Below are positions 44,061-56,800 of a stretch of 64,000 bases of DNA, piece after piece. The stretch spans positions 62,001 through 126,000 of the forward strand of contig NW_027149998.1 in assembly GCF_031143425.1 (NCBI RefSeq), read 5' to 3'. The notes under the pieces are model-generated. The model ran no database searches, was not told the DNA's origin, and saw only the letters and a list, made by a program, of their open reading frames with translations. Numbering within the stretch: position 1 is the first letter of the stretch; every line of letters begins with the position of its first letter. The stretch comes from Pleurodeles waltl. Lineage: Eukaryota > Chordata > Amphibia > Caudata > Salamandridae. Both the position numbers and the translations under genes were made by a program.

Positions 44061-44729
44061 TGTAAGGAAATGGCTCCCTGTTGCAGTTACCCCCCACTTT
44101 TTGCCCGATACTGATGCTGACTTGACTGAGGTGTGCTGGGACCCTGCTAACCAGGCCCCAGCACCAGTGTTCTTTCACCTAAAATGTACCATTGTCTCCA
44201 CAATTGGCACAACCCTGGCACCCAGGTAAGTCCCTTGTATCTGGTACCCCTGGTACCAAGGGCCCTGATGCCAGGGACGGTCTCTTAGGGCTGCAGCATG
44301 TCTTATGCCACCCTAGGGACCCCTCACTCAGCACAGACGCACTGCTTGCCAGCTTGTGTGTGCTGGTGGGGAGAAAATGACTAAGTCGACATGGCACTCT
44401 CCTCAGGGTGCCATGCCAACCTCACACTGCCTGTGGCATAGGTAAGTCACCCCTCTAGCAGGCCTTACAGCCCTAAGGCAGGGTGCACTATACCATAGGT
44501 GAGGGCATAGGTGCATGAGCACTATGCCCCTACAGTGTCTAAGCAAAACCTTAGACATTGTAAGTGCAGGGTAGCCAAAAGAGTATATGGTCTGGTAGTC
44601 TGTCAAAAACGAACTCCACAGCTCCATAATGGCTACACTGAATACTGGGAAGTTTGGTATCAAACGTCTCAGAATAATAAATCCACACCGATGCCAGTGT
44701 TGGATTTATTAAAAAATGCACATAGAGGG
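44061..44729 (+). repeat. Diverged Gmr1-like LTR fragment, plus orientation
   Basis: The first 669 bases of an LTR (TGTAAGGAAATGGCTCCC...). The hairpin at 44242-44258 reads TGGTACC-CCT-GGTACCA where young copies have TGGTACT-TCT-AGTACCA, a paired change on both arms. It is cut off by the LTR beginning at 44730. Confidence 0.8.
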
Positions 44730-47378
44730 TGTAGGAAGTTGGCTCTGTATGCACTTTCAAAGTAAGGAATAGTATGCACAGAGTCCAAGGGTTCCCCTTA
44801 GAGGTAAGATAGTGGCAAAAAGAGATAATACTGATGCTCTAGTTTGTGGTAGTGTGGTCGAGCAGTAGGCTTATCAAAGGAGTAGTGTTAAGCATTTGTT
44901 GTACATACACACAGGCAATAAATGAGGAACACACACTCAGACAAATCCAGCCAATAGGTTTTGTTATAGAAAAATATATTTTCTTAGTTTATTTTAAGAA
45001 CCACAGGTTCAATTTCTACATGTAATATCTCATTTGAAAGGTATTGCAGGTAAGTACTTTAGGAACTTTGAATCATTACATTATAATGTATACTTTTTAC
45101 ATAAAACACAATAAGCTGTTTTAAAAGTGGACACACAGTTCCTGGGGGAGGTAAGTTTTTGTTAGTTTTGTCAGGTAAGTAAATCACTTACAAGTCTCAG
45201 GTTTGGGTCCAAGGTAGCCCACCGTTGGGGGTTCAGAGCAACCCCAAAGTTACCACTCCAGCAGCTCAGGGCCGGTCAGGTGCAGAGGTCAAAGAGGTGC
45301 CCAAAACGCATAGGCTTCAATGGAGAGAAGGGGGTGCCCCGGTTCCAGTCTGCCAGCAGGTAAGTACCCGCGTCTTCGGAGGGCAGACCAGGGGGGTTTT
45401 GTAGGGCACCGGGGGGGACACAAGTCAGCACAAAGTACACCCTCAGCAGCGTGGGGGCGGCCGGGTGCAGTGTGCAACCACGTGTCGGGTTTTCAATGGT
45501 TTTCAATGAGAGACCAAGGGATCTCTTCAGCGGTGCAGGCAAGGGGGGGGGGGGGGGCTCCTCGGGGTAGCCACCACCTGGGCAAGGGAGAGGGCCTCCT
45601 GGGGTCACTCCTGCACAGAAGTTCCGTTCCTTCAGGTGCTGGGGGCTGCGGGTGCAGGGTCTTTTCCAGCCGTCGGGAAATGGAGTTCAGGCAGTCGCGG
45701 TCAGGGGGAGCCTCGGGATTCCCTCTGCAGGCGTCTCTGTGGGGACTCAGGGGGGACAACTTTGGTTACTCACGGTCTGAGTCGCCGGAGGGTCCTCCCT
45801 GAGGTGTTGGTTCTCCACCAGTCGAGTCGGGGTCGCCGGGTGCAGTGTTGTAAGTCTCACGCTTCTTGCAGGGAGTTGCAGGGGTCTTTAAGTCTGCTCC
45901 TTGAAACAAAGTTGCAGTTCTTTTGGAGCAGGGCCGCTGTCCTCGGGAGTTTCTTGTCTTTCTTGAAGCAGGGCAGTCCTCTGAGGATTCAGAGGTCGCT
46001 GGTCCTTTGGAAAGCGTCGCTGGAGCAGGTTTCTTTGGAAGGCAGGAGACAGGCCGGTAGGACTGGGGCCAAAGCAGTTGGTGTCTTCTGTTCTTCCTCT
46101 GCAGGGGTTTTTCAGCTCGGCAGTCTTCTTGTAGTTTCAGGAATCTAAATTCTTAGGTTCAGGGAAGCCCTTAAATACTAAATTTAAGGGTGTGTTTAGG
46201 TCTGGGGGGTTAGTAGCCAATGGCTACTAGCCCTGAGGGTGGGTACACCCTCTTTGTGCCTCCTCCCAAGAGGAGGGGGTCACATCCCTAATCCTATTGG
46301 GGAATCCTCCATCTGCAAGATGGAGGATTTCTAAAAGTTAGTCACTTCAGCTCAGGACACCTTAGGGGCTGTCCTGACTGGCCAGTGACTCCTTGTTCTC
46401 ATTATTTCCTCCGGCCTTGCCGCCAAAAGTGGGTGCCGTGGCCGGAGGGGGCGGGCCACTCCACTAGCTGGAGTGTCCTGCGGTGCTGGAACAAAGGGGT
46501 GAGCCTTTGAGGCTCACCGCCAGGTGTTACAGCTCCTGCCTGGTGGAGGTGTTAGCATCTCCACCCAGTGCAGGCTTTGTTACTGGCCTCAGAGTGACCA
46601 AGGCACTCTCCCCATGGGGCCAGCAACATGTCTCGGTTGTGGCAGGCTGCTGGAACCAGTCAGCCTTCACAGATAGTCGGTTAAGGTTTCAGGGGGCACC
46701 TCTAAGGTGCCCTCTGGGGTGTAGTTCACAAAATGTACACTGGCATCAGTGTGCATTTATTGTGCTGAGAAGTTTGATACCAAACTTCCCAGTTTTCAGT
46801 GTAGCCATTATGGTGCTGTGGAGTCCGTGTTTGACAGACTCCCAGACCATATACTCTTATGGCTACCCTGCACTTACAATGTCTAAGGTTTTGTTTAGAC
46901 ACTGTAGGGGTACCATGCTCATGCACTGGTACCCTCACCTATGGTATAGTGCACCCTGCCTTAGGGCTGTAAGGCCTGCTAGAGGGGTGACTGACCTATA
47001 CTTGCATAGGCAGTGAGAGGCTGGCATGGCACCCTGAGGGGAGTGCCATGTCGACTTACTCATTTTGTTGTCACTAGCACACACAGGCTTGTAAGCAGTG
47101 TGTCTGTGCTGAGTGAGGGGTCTCTAGGGTGGCATACATGCTGCAGCCCTTAGAGACCTTCCCTGGCATCAGGGCCCTTGGTACCAGAGGTACCAGTTAC
47201 AAGGGACTTATCTGGATGCCAGGGTGTGCCAATTGTGGAAACAATGGTACATTTTAGGTGAAAGAACACTGGTGCTGGGGCCTGGTTAGCAGGGTCCCAG
47301 CACACTTCTCAGTCAAGTCAGCATCAGTATCAGGCAAAAAGTGGGGGGGTAACTGCAACAGGGAGCCCTTTCTTTACA
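44730..47378 (-). repeat. Lone Gmr1-like LTR without target duplication
   Basis: A complete 2649-bp LTR with TG...CA ends. The 5-bp flanks GAGGG and TTGCG do not match. It sits between a plus-oriented and a minus-oriented LTR relic, so one flank was probably lost by recombination. Moderately diverged from the young copies. A G-run near 45543-45557 is specific to it. Confidence 0.85.
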
Positions 47379-48325
47379 TTGCGTCTTTGTTGCAAAGAAG
47401 TAGCTGTTTTTGAACAGGGGCGCTGTTCACGGGAGTTTCTTTGTCCTGTAGTCGAGGGCAGTCCTCGGAGGCTTCAAAGGTTGCTGGTTCCTGTCGGATG
47501 CGTCGCTGGAGCAGGTTTTCGAAGTTGGAGACAGGCCGGTAGGGCTGGGACCAAAGCAGTTGTCTTCCTCCTCTGCAGGCTTGTAGGTCAGCAGTCCTTT
47601 CTTCAGGTTGCAGGAATCTGATTTCCTGGGATCTGGGGAGCCCCTAATACTGAATTTAGTGGTGTGTTTAGGTCTGGGAGGGCAGTAGCCAATGGCTTAC
47701 TGTCCTTGAGAGTGGCTACACCCTCTCTATGCCTCCTCCCTGTGGGCAGGGGGGGAGGGGGGTCGGGGCAGTGGCCAGAGGGGTGGGCATCTCCACTAGC
47801 TGGGATGCCCTGCGGCGCTGTAACAAAAGGGGTGAGCCTTTGATGGCCACCACCAGATGTTACAGTACCTGCAGGGAGAGGTGAGAAGCACCTCCACCCA
47901 GTAGAGGCTTTGTTCCTGGCCACAGAGTGACAACTGCACTCTCCCCATGTGGTCAGCAACTCGTCTGGTTGTGGCAGGCTGGCAGAAACTGATCAGCCCC
48001 ACACTAGAAGTCGGATTGGTATTCAGGGGGCATCTCTAAGATGCCCTCTGGGTGCATGTTACAATAAATTGCACATTGGCATCAGTGTGCATTTACTGTG
48101 CTGAGAAGTTTGATACCAAACTTCCCAGATTTCAGTGTAGCCATTATGGAGCTGTGGAGTTCGTGTTTGACAAACTCCCAGACCATAGGCTCTTATGGCT
48201 AGCCTGCACTTACAATGTCTAAGGTTTTGCTTAGACACTGCAGGGGCATAGTGCTCATGCGCACATATGCCCTCACCTGTGGTATAGTGCACCCTGCCTT
48301 AGGGCTGTAAGGCCTGCTAGAGGGG
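47379..48325 (-). repeat. Old Gmr1-like LTR relic A
   Basis: A strongly diverged internal part of an LTR, from the GCTGTTTTTGAACAGGGGC region to the GGCCTGCTAGAGGGGTGAC region. At 48028-48046 the hairpin reads GGGCATCT-CTA-AGATGCCC, a paired change relative to GGGCACCT-CTA-AGGTGCCC in young minus-oriented copies. Confidence 0.7.
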
Positions 48326-49531
48326 TGACCTCTGCTCTGGACACCTTAGGAGTGGTCCTAGCTGACATGGCCCTTTCTCCCTGTTTCCCAGATTTTCCCA
48401 ATAGACTTGCTGCCAAAAGTGCGCTGTTGTCTGGGGTCGGGGTGAGCAACTCCCCTATTTGGAGTGCCCTGGGGCACTGTAATATGAGGCTTGAGCCTTT
48501 GAGGCTCACCACCATGTGTTAGTTCCTGTAGGGGCGAGCACAAAGGCTCCCTCACCCCATGTGGTCAGAAACTTGTCTGAAAGTGGCAGGCTGGCAGAGA
48601 CTAGTCAGTCCTCCACTAGCAGTTTGGCTAGCATACAGGGGGCATCTCTAAGATACCCTCTGGATGCATTTTTCAATAGATCCCACTCTGGCATCAATGA
48701 GGGGTTATTGTGCTTAGGTTGATACCAAATTGCCCAGTACTCAGTGAATCCATTTTGGAGATGCGGCGTTAGTAATGAGAAACTCCCAGACCATATACTC
48801 AATATGACCCCGCCCACTGCAATTACAATGTCTAAGAATGGACTTGGGTGAGGGCATAGCTGCATGAGCAGTATGCCCCTACAGTGCCTGTGGTATAGTG
48901 CACCCTGCCTTAGGGCTGTAAGGCCTGCCTGAGGGGTGACTTACTTATGCCGCAGGCAGTGGTTTGGGGACATTGCACCCTGAGGGGTGTCATGTTGACT
49001 TCACAGTTATCGCCCCACCAGCACACACAAGCTGCAGAGGCGCAGTGTATGTGCCTGGTGAGGGAGTCCACTAGGGTGTCTTAATACATGCTGCAGCCCT
49101 TGGGAACCCTCCCCGGTCACAGGGGACTGTACCATAGGTACCTTTTGCAAGGGACGTAACTGTGTTGCAGTTGTGTAAACAAAGGTATAGATTTTTCGAA
49201 AGACCATTGGTGCTGGGGCCTGGTTAGCAGGATCCCAGCCCTCAAAGTTGGCATCAATATCATGCAAAAGGTGTGGGGGGGGGGGGGGGGGGGGGGACCA
49301 TGCCAAGAAGGGCACTTTACTATACTGGGTACCGAAGTACTATATACTAGGAACTTATAGGGGTCTACCAGTGTGCCAATTGTGGGGTGTAAAGAGTACC
49401 AGAGTAACCAAATTTAGTGGAGAGCGCAATCACTGGGGTCCTGGTTAACAAGATTCCAGTGAAAACAGTCTAAGCACGCTGATAAACTGGCAAAAAGTGG
49501 GGGTAACCATGAGAAAGTGACCTTCCTACAC
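48326..49531 (-). repeat. Old Gmr1-like LTR relic B, tandem to relic A
   Basis: It restarts at an earlier LTR position (CTCTGGACACCTTAGG) and runs to a TTCCTACA end at 49531. It therefore repeats LTR sequence already present in relic A and is a separate copy or duplication. A 22-G run lies at 49275-49296. Confidence 0.65.
49275..49296. repeat. Poly-G run (22)
   Basis: An uninterrupted G homopolymer inside an old LTR, expanded from the shorter GTGGGGGG found at this place in other copies. Such a run is also a common place for sequencing or assembly length errors. Confidence 0.8.
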
Positions 49532-49534
49532 CAC

Positions 49535-49830
49535 CTCACTGGGCACTTGAGGCTGTTAGTGTAGAATAAACTATCACATGAACATTTCATTACTTACTCT
49601 ACACTGTATTGTCTCCCTCCTGCGGTAATGCAATCCTATCACTGGAGTCGATACCCATGCACAGTGTCACCGAGAAGGAGTCACTCTACCTCGTTACTTG
49701 AAAGACTTAACGATAAAGAACCTGCACACACCCAGATCCAACTCTTGATGGTGGGAGCATGCAGAGCATGTGAATCTGCTGCACTAAATGCCACAGCACT
49801 AGATGCCTCAAACAGATGCTTACATAGTAA
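49535..49830 (+). mobile_element. Old DIRS right-terminal relic
   Basis: It resembles 30010-30250 (CTGGAGTCGATACCCATGC, GAGAAGGAGTCACTCTACC, CTTGAAAGACTT, GCAGAGCATGTGAATCTGC) but is heavily diverged. It has no coding content. Confidence 0.6.
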
Positions 49831-50234
49831 GTAACATTCCTTTCTTACACTAGTCCAATGTAGCCTGATCTACTTAAGAGCCTGAGAGAACTGTTTAACA
49901 GGATAGTGTGCTGGTTTTGAATTATAGGAGTGTTCATTTTTAAAAAAGGACAACCTGCTGGTTGCCTCTTGCTGTTGGCTAGCAATGAATAGACTTCCAC
50001 AAGCCTGTATGTGAGAGAGCTGGAGAATGAGGACTGTTGCAAATAAGTATACTGTTCAGTATGCACTAATATAAGCATTAACAATATCAGGTGTGTGGAA
50101 GTGATGTCTACATATCAGTTGTACATTTGCTATTCCCCCGTCCCCTTGACAAAGACCAAATTTGCGTTCTCTATCTCATAATGTTATTTATGATGACAGA
50201 TCTGTTTTTATTTATTTAACTTTTCTTTGTTCAG
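49831..50234 (+). other. Host intron end, no gene seen
   Basis: AT-rich sequence ending with a T-rich tract and TTGTTCAG at the exon border. Confidence 0.5.
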
Positions 50235-50363
50235 GAATTGGACTATGGTGTCATCCTTGTGACTAACTTTCCTGAGAAGGATTATACTGCAGAAGAAGTT
50301 GCTAACCTAGCCAAGCCTTTTGGTGGAGTGAAGGATGTTATTTTTTTGTCATCTCATAAACAG
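50235..50363 (+). CDS. Host gene exon d (129 nt), first half of an RRM
   Basis: 43 complete codons between TTGTTCAG and GTATTT. The peptide contains [19 protein letters not shown] and [16 protein letters not shown]. This fits RRM strand 1 (RNP2 ILVTNF), helix 1 and strand 2. The RNP1 strand would be on the next exon, which is not in the window. The LAKPFG-V phrase and the lack of aromatic RNP residues resemble the matrin-3/RBM20/ZNF638 group of nuclear RNA-binding proteins. ZNF638 is my best guess but was not checked against a database. The product would bind RNA in the nucleus. It is the strongest evidence for a host gene here. Confidence 0.8.
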
Positions 50364-51126
50364 GTATTTAATGTGGCAGGCATGTATGTGAACCCGATTT
50401 CTGATGGCTCTTAGTTAACCATCTCAATTTAATATTGAATGTAGGTAACCTTCATATTTGAAATACATGTTTACTTGTCAAATGATCATGGAAGTGTTAA
50501 GTTAAATGTTTTCAGTACTATTGTATCCTGCTTTTTCTTATTTCCAACACACCAGGGTCTGAAAACTTACTTTTATGAAAACTTTATATGGATGGTGTTA
50601 TGAGCACTTTTCTTGGGTTCTAGTGGAAATGTTTGCTGGGATACTTACTGGTACTGGCATGAGAATACTACTGTTTAGCAATGCTATGAAAGAAGTTTTC
50701 CTGCTCTGTTAGTAGGTTGTAGAGATCAAGATGCTAATAGGCAGAATGTATGTGTAGGCCAGAAAACTCCTCCGGCCTTTCTTGAGGTCAAGTGCCTGTT
50801 AGCAGGTACTGTGTAACGTCCTGGAGATATGGACTTTTACCACCCTTATGTTGGCTCACAGTAGTATTGCACTATAATCAGGATGCTCCCTGTAGGCACT
50901 TGACTGTCTCTCGATAATGAGGGTTTGTAGTTGAATCTTAATTTCGTAGCTGATAAAGTTTAGAAACAGCCATTCATTGTATAGTGTGAGCACCCCCACA
51001 AATTAGAAACTCATCTACCTGCCTTACTTAAACCGACCTATCTCTTAGATCGTCGTATGTAGGCTAATCTGCTTCAGAGCTTGTAAGCTAGGCCACAGAA
51101 TGGTGCACTGCTCCGGGATTGTGAAC
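50364..51126 (+). other. Host intron sequence, no gene seen
   Basis: Unique-looking AT-rich sequence after the RRM exon. No further exon, repeat or RNA gene was recognised. Confidence 0.5.
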
Positions 51127-53814
51127 TGTAGGAAGTTGGCTCTGTATGTGCTATTTCAAAGTAAGGAATAGCATGCACAGAGTCCAAGGGTTCCCCTTAG
51201 AGGTAAAATAGTGGTAAAAATAGATAATACTAATGCTCTATTTTGTGGTAGTGTGGTCGAGCAGTAGGCTTATCCAAGGAGTAGTGTTAAGCATTTGTTG
51301 TACATACACATAGACAATAAATGAGGTACACACACTCAGAGACAAATCCAGCCAATAGGTTTTTATATAGAAAAATATCTTTTCTTAGTTTATTTTAAGA
51401 ACCACAGGTTCAAATTCTACATGTAATAGCTCATTCGAAAGGTATTGCAGGTAAGTACTTTAGGAACTTCAAATCATCAAAATTGCATGTATACTTTTCA
51501 AGTTATTCACAAATAGCTGTTTTAAAAGTGGACACTTAGTGCAATTTTCACAGTTCCTAGGGGAGGTAAGTATTTGTTAGTTTTACCAGGTAAGTAAGAC
51601 ACTTACAGGGTTCAGTTCTTGGTCCAAGGTAGCCCACCGTTGGGGGTTCAGAGCAACCCCAAAGTCACCACACCAGCAGCTCAGGGCCGGTCAGGTGCAG
51701 AGTTCAAAGTGGTGCCCAAAACACATAGGCTAGAATGGAGAGAAGGGGGTGCCCCGGTTCCGGTCTGCTTGCAGGTAAGTACCCGCGTCTTCGGAGGGCA
51801 GACCAGGGGGGTTTTGTAGGGCACCGGGGGGGACACAAGCCCACACAGAAATTTCACCCTCAGCAGCGCGGGGGCGGCCGGGTGCAGTGTAGAAACAAGC
51901 GTCGGGTTTGTAATGGAAGTCAATGGGAGATCTAGGGATCTCTTCAGCGCTGCAGGCAGGCAAGGGGGGGGTTCCTCGGGGAAACCTCCACTTGGGCAAG
52001 GGAGAGGGACTCCTGGGGGTCACTCCTCCAGTGAAAGTCCGGTCCTTCAGGTCCTGGGGGCTGCGGGTGCAGGGTCTCTCCCAGGTGTCGGGACTTAGGA
52101 TTCAAAGAGTCGCGGTCAGGGGAAGCCTCGGGATTCCCTCTGCAGGCGGCGCTGTGGGGGCTCAGGGGGGACAGGTTTTTGTACTCACAGCCTTAGAGTA
52201 GTCCTGGGGTCCCTCCTGAGGTGTTGGATCGCCACCAGCCGAGTCGGGGTCGCCGGGTGCAGTGTTGCAAGTCTCACGCCTTTTGCGGGGAGCTTGCAGG
52301 GTTCTTTAAAGCTGCTGGAAACAAAGTTGCAGCCTTTCTTGGAGCAGGTCCGCTGTCCTCGGGAGTTTCTTGTCTTTTCGAAGCAGGGGCAGTCCTCAGA
52401 GGATGTCGAGGTCGCTGGTCCCTTTGGAAGGCGTCGCTGGAGCAGGATCTTTGGAAGGCAGGAGACAGGCCGGTGAGTTTCTGGAGCCAAGGCAGTTGTC
52501 GTCTTCTGGTCTTCCTCTGCAGGGGTTTTTCAGCTAGGCAGTCCTTCTTCTTGTAGTTGCAGGAATCTAATTTTCTAGGGTTCAGGGTAGCCCTTAAATA
52601 CTAAATTTAAGGGCGTGTTTAGGTCTGGGGGGTTAGTAGCCAATGGCTACTAGCCCTGAGGGTGGGTACACCCTCTTTGTGCCTCCTCCCAAGGGGAGGG
52701 GGTCACAATCCTAACCCTATTGGGGGAATCCTCCATCTGCAAGATGGAGGATTTCTAAAAGTCAGAGTCACCTCAGCTCAGGACACCTTAGGGGCTGTCC
52801 TGACTGGCCAGTGACTCCTCCTTGTTGCTTTCTTTGTTCCCTCCAGCCTTGCCGCCAAAAGTGGGGGCCGTGGCCGGAGGGGGCGGGCAACTCCACTAAG
52901 CTGGAGTGCCCTGCTGGGCTGTGACAAAGGGGTGAGCCTTTGAGGCTCACCGCCAGGTGTCACAGCTCCTGCCTGGGGGAGGTGTTAGCATCTCCACCCA
53001 GTGCAGGCTTTGTTACTGGCCTCAGAGTGACAAAGGCACTCTCCCCATGGGGCCAGCAACATGTCTCTAGTGTGGCAGGCTGCTGGAACCAGTCAGCCTA
53101 CACAGATAGTCGGATAGGTTTCAGGGGGCACCTCTAAGGTGCCCTCTGTGGTGCATTTTACAATAAAATGTACACTGGCATCAGTGTGCATTTATTGTGC
53201 TGAGAAGTTTGATACCAAACTTCCCAGTTTTCAGTGTAGCCATTATGGTGCTGTGGAGTTCGTGTTTGACAGACTCCCAGACCATATACTCTTATGGCTA
53301 CCCTGCACTTACAATGTCTAAGGTTTTCTTTAGACACTGTAGGGGTACCATGCCCATGCACTGGTACCCTCACCTATGGTATAGTGCACCCTGCCTTAGG
53401 GCTGTAAGGCCTGCTAGAGGGGTGTCTTACCTATACTGCATAGGCAGTGAGAGGCTGGCATGGCACCCTGAGGGGAGTGCCATGTCGACTTACTCGTTTT
53501 GTCCTCACTAGCACACACCAGCTGGCAAGCAGTGTGTCTGTGCTGAGTGAGAGGTCTCCAGGGTGGCATAAGACATGCTGCAGCCCTTAGAGACCTTCCT
53601 TGGCATCAGGGCCCTTGGTACTAGAAGTACCAGTTACAAGGGACTTATCTGGATGCCAGGGTCTGCCAATTGTGGATACAAAAGTACAGGTTAGGGAAAG
53701 AACACTGGTGCTGGGGCCTGGTTAGCAGGCCTCAGCACACTTTCAATTGTAAACATAGCATCAGCAAAGGCAAAAAGTCAGGGGGCAACCATGCCAAGGA
53801 GGCATTTCCTTACA
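51127..53814 (-). repeat. 3' LTR of copy 3 (2688 bp)
   Basis: Complete, TG...CA, with the same hairpin ladder and donor-like 9-mers as the other young LTRs. Confidence 0.95.
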
Positions 53815-53829
53815 CAACCCCCCCCCAAA
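53815..53829 (-). promoter_or_regulatory. Polypurine tract of copy 3
   Basis: A run of nine G on the minus strand directly before the 3' LTR. Confidence 0.72.
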
Positions 53830-53844
53830 CGAAAGAGGATGAGA

Positions 53845-56800
53845 CTAACCTTTCCCAAGAGAGTCTTCATTTTCTAAGTGGAAGAACCTGGAAAGGCCAT
53901 CTGCATTGGCATGGGCAGTCCCAGGTCTGTGTTCCACTATAAAGTCCATTCCCTGTAGGGAGATGGACCACCTCAACAGTTTAGGATTTTCACCTTTCAT
54001 TTGCATCAGCCATTTGAGAGGTCTGTGGTCAGTTTGAACTAGGAAGTGAGTCCCAAAGAGGTATGGTCTCAGCTTCTTCAGGGACCAAACCACAGCAAAG
54101 GCCTCCCTCTCAATGGCACTCCAACGCTGCTCCCTGGGGAGTAACCTCCTGCTAATGAAAGCAACAGGCTGGTCAAGGCCATCATCATTTGTTTGGGACA
54201 AAACTGCCCCTATCCCATGTTCAGAGGCATCAGTCTGCACAATGAACTGCTTAGAATAATCTGGAGCTTTGAGAACTGGTGCTGAGCACATTGCCTGTTT
54301 CAGGGTGTCAAAGGCCTGTTGGCAGTCCACAGTCCAGTTTACTTTCTTGGGCATTTTCTTGGAGGTGAGTTCAGTGAGGGCTGTCACAATGGATCCATAT
54401 CCCTTCACAAACCTCCTGTAATACCCAGTCAAGCCAAGGAATGCCCTGACTTGAGTCTGGGTTTTTGGAGCTACCCAGTCCAGAATGGTCTGGATCTTGG
54501 GTTGGAGTGGCTGAACTTGGCCTCCACCTACAAGGTGTCCCAAGTAAACCACAGTTCCCTGCCCTATCTGGCATTTGGATGCCTTGATAGAGAGGCCTGC
54601 AGATTGCAGAGCCTTCAAAACCTTCTTCAGGTGGACCAGGTGATCCTGCCAGGTGGAGCTAAAGACAGCAATATCATCAAGATAAGCTGTGCTAAAGGAC
54701 TCCAAGCCAGCAAGGACTTGATTCACCAACCTTTGGAAGGTGGCAGGGGCATTCTTTAAACCAAAGGGCATAACAGTAAACTGATAATGCCCATCAGGTG
54801 TGGAGAATGCTGTCTTTTCTTTTGCTCCAGGTGCCATTTTTATTTGCCAGTACCCTGCTGTTAAGTCAAAGGTACTTAGAAATTTGGCAGCACCTAATTT
54901 ATCAATGAGCTCATCAGCTCTTGGACTTGGATGAGCATCTGTCTTGGTGACAGAATTGAGCCCTCTGTAGTCCACACAAAACCTCATCTCTTTCTTTCCA
55001 TCTGTGGTGTGAGGTTTGGGGACTAAGACCACTGGGCTAGCCCAGGGGCTGTCAGAGCGCTCAATGACTCCCAATTCCAGCATCTTGTGGACTTCCACCT
55101 TGATGCTTTCCTTAACATGGTCAGACTGTCTGAAGATTTTGTTCTTGACAGGCATGCTGTCTCCTGTGTCCACATCATGGGTACATAGGTGTGTCTGACC
55201 AGGGGTTAGGGAGAAAAGCTCAGGAAACTGTTGTAGGACTCTCCTACAATCAGCCTGCTGTTGGCCAGAGAGGGTGTCTGAGTAGATCACTCCATCTACT
55301 GTGCCATCTTTTGGGTCTGATGACAGAAGATCAGGGAGAGGTTCACTCTCTGCCTCCTGATCCTCATCTGTTACCATTAACAGATTCACATCAGCCCTGT
55401 CATGGAAGAGCTTAAGGCGGTTCACATGGATCACCCTCTTGGGGCTCCTGCTTGTGCCCAGGTCCACCAGGTAGGTGACCTGACTCTTCCTCTCTAGCAC
55501 TGGGTAAGGGCCACTCCATTTGTCCTGGAGTGCCCTGGGAGCCACAGGCTCCAGAACCCAGACCTTCTGCCCTGGTTGGAACTCAACCAGTGCAGCCTTT
55601 TGGTCATACCAAAACTTCTGGAGTTGTTGGCTGGCCTCAAGGTTTTTGGTTGCCTTTTCCATGTACTCTGCCATTCTAGAGCGAAGGCCAAGTACATAGT
55701 CCACTATGTCCTGTTTAGGCTCATGGAGAGGTCTCTCCCAGCCTTCTTTAACAAGGGCAAGTGGTCCCCTTACAGGATGACCAAACAGAAGTTCAAAGGG
55801 TGAGAACCCTACTCCCTTCTGTGGTACCTCCCTGTAAGCGAAAAGCAGACATGGCAGGAGGACATCCCATCTCCTTTTGAGTTTTTCTGGGAGCCCCATG
55901 ATCATGCCCTTTAATGTCTTGTTGAATCTCTCAACTAAGCCATTAGTTTGTGGATGGTAAGGTGTAGTGAATTTATAAGTCACTCCACACTCATTCCACA
56001 TGTGCTTTAGGTATGCTGACATGAAGTTGGTACCTCTGTCAGACACCACCTCCTTAGGGAAACCCACTCTGGTAAAGATACCAATGAGGGCCTTGGCTAC
56101 TGCAGGGGCAGTAGTCGACCTAAGGGGAATAGCTTCAGGATACCTGGTAGCATGATCCACTACTACCAGGATATACATATTTCCTGAGGCTGTGGGAGGT
56201 TCCAGTGGACCAACTATGTCCACACCCACTCTTTCAAAGGGCACCCCCACCACAGGAAGTGGAATGAGGGGGGCCTTTGGATGCCCACCTGTCTTACCAC
56301 TGGCTTGACAGGTGGGGCAGGAGAGGCAAAACTCCTTAACCATGTTGGACATATTGGGCCAGTAGAAGTGGTTGACTAACCTCTCCCACGTCTTGGTTTG
56401 TCCCAAATGTCCAGCAAGGGGAATGTCATGGGCCAATGTTAGGATGAACTCTCTGAACAGCTGAGGCACTACCACTCTCCTAGTGGCACCAGGTTTGGGG
56501 TCTCTGGCCTCAGTGTACAGGAGCCCATCTTCCCAATAGACCCTATGTGTTCCATTTTTCTTGCCTTTGGACTCTTCAGCAGCTTGCTGCCTAAGGCCTT
56601 CAAGAGAGGGACAGGTTTCTTGTCCCTTACACAGCTCCTCCCTTGAGGGTCCCCCTGGGCCTAAGAGCTCAACCTGATAAGGTTCAAGCTCCAAAGGCTC
56701 AGTTCCCTCAGAGGGCAGAACTTCTTCCTGAGAAGAGAGGTTCCCTTTCTTTTGCTGTGTTGCAGTTGGTTTCCCAACTGACTTTCCTGTTCTCTTGGTA

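Noticed and set aside
10264..50363. Host exons as a retroposed pseudogene
   Set aside because: Introns with canonical borders separate the segments and the frame is open, which a processed copy would not show.
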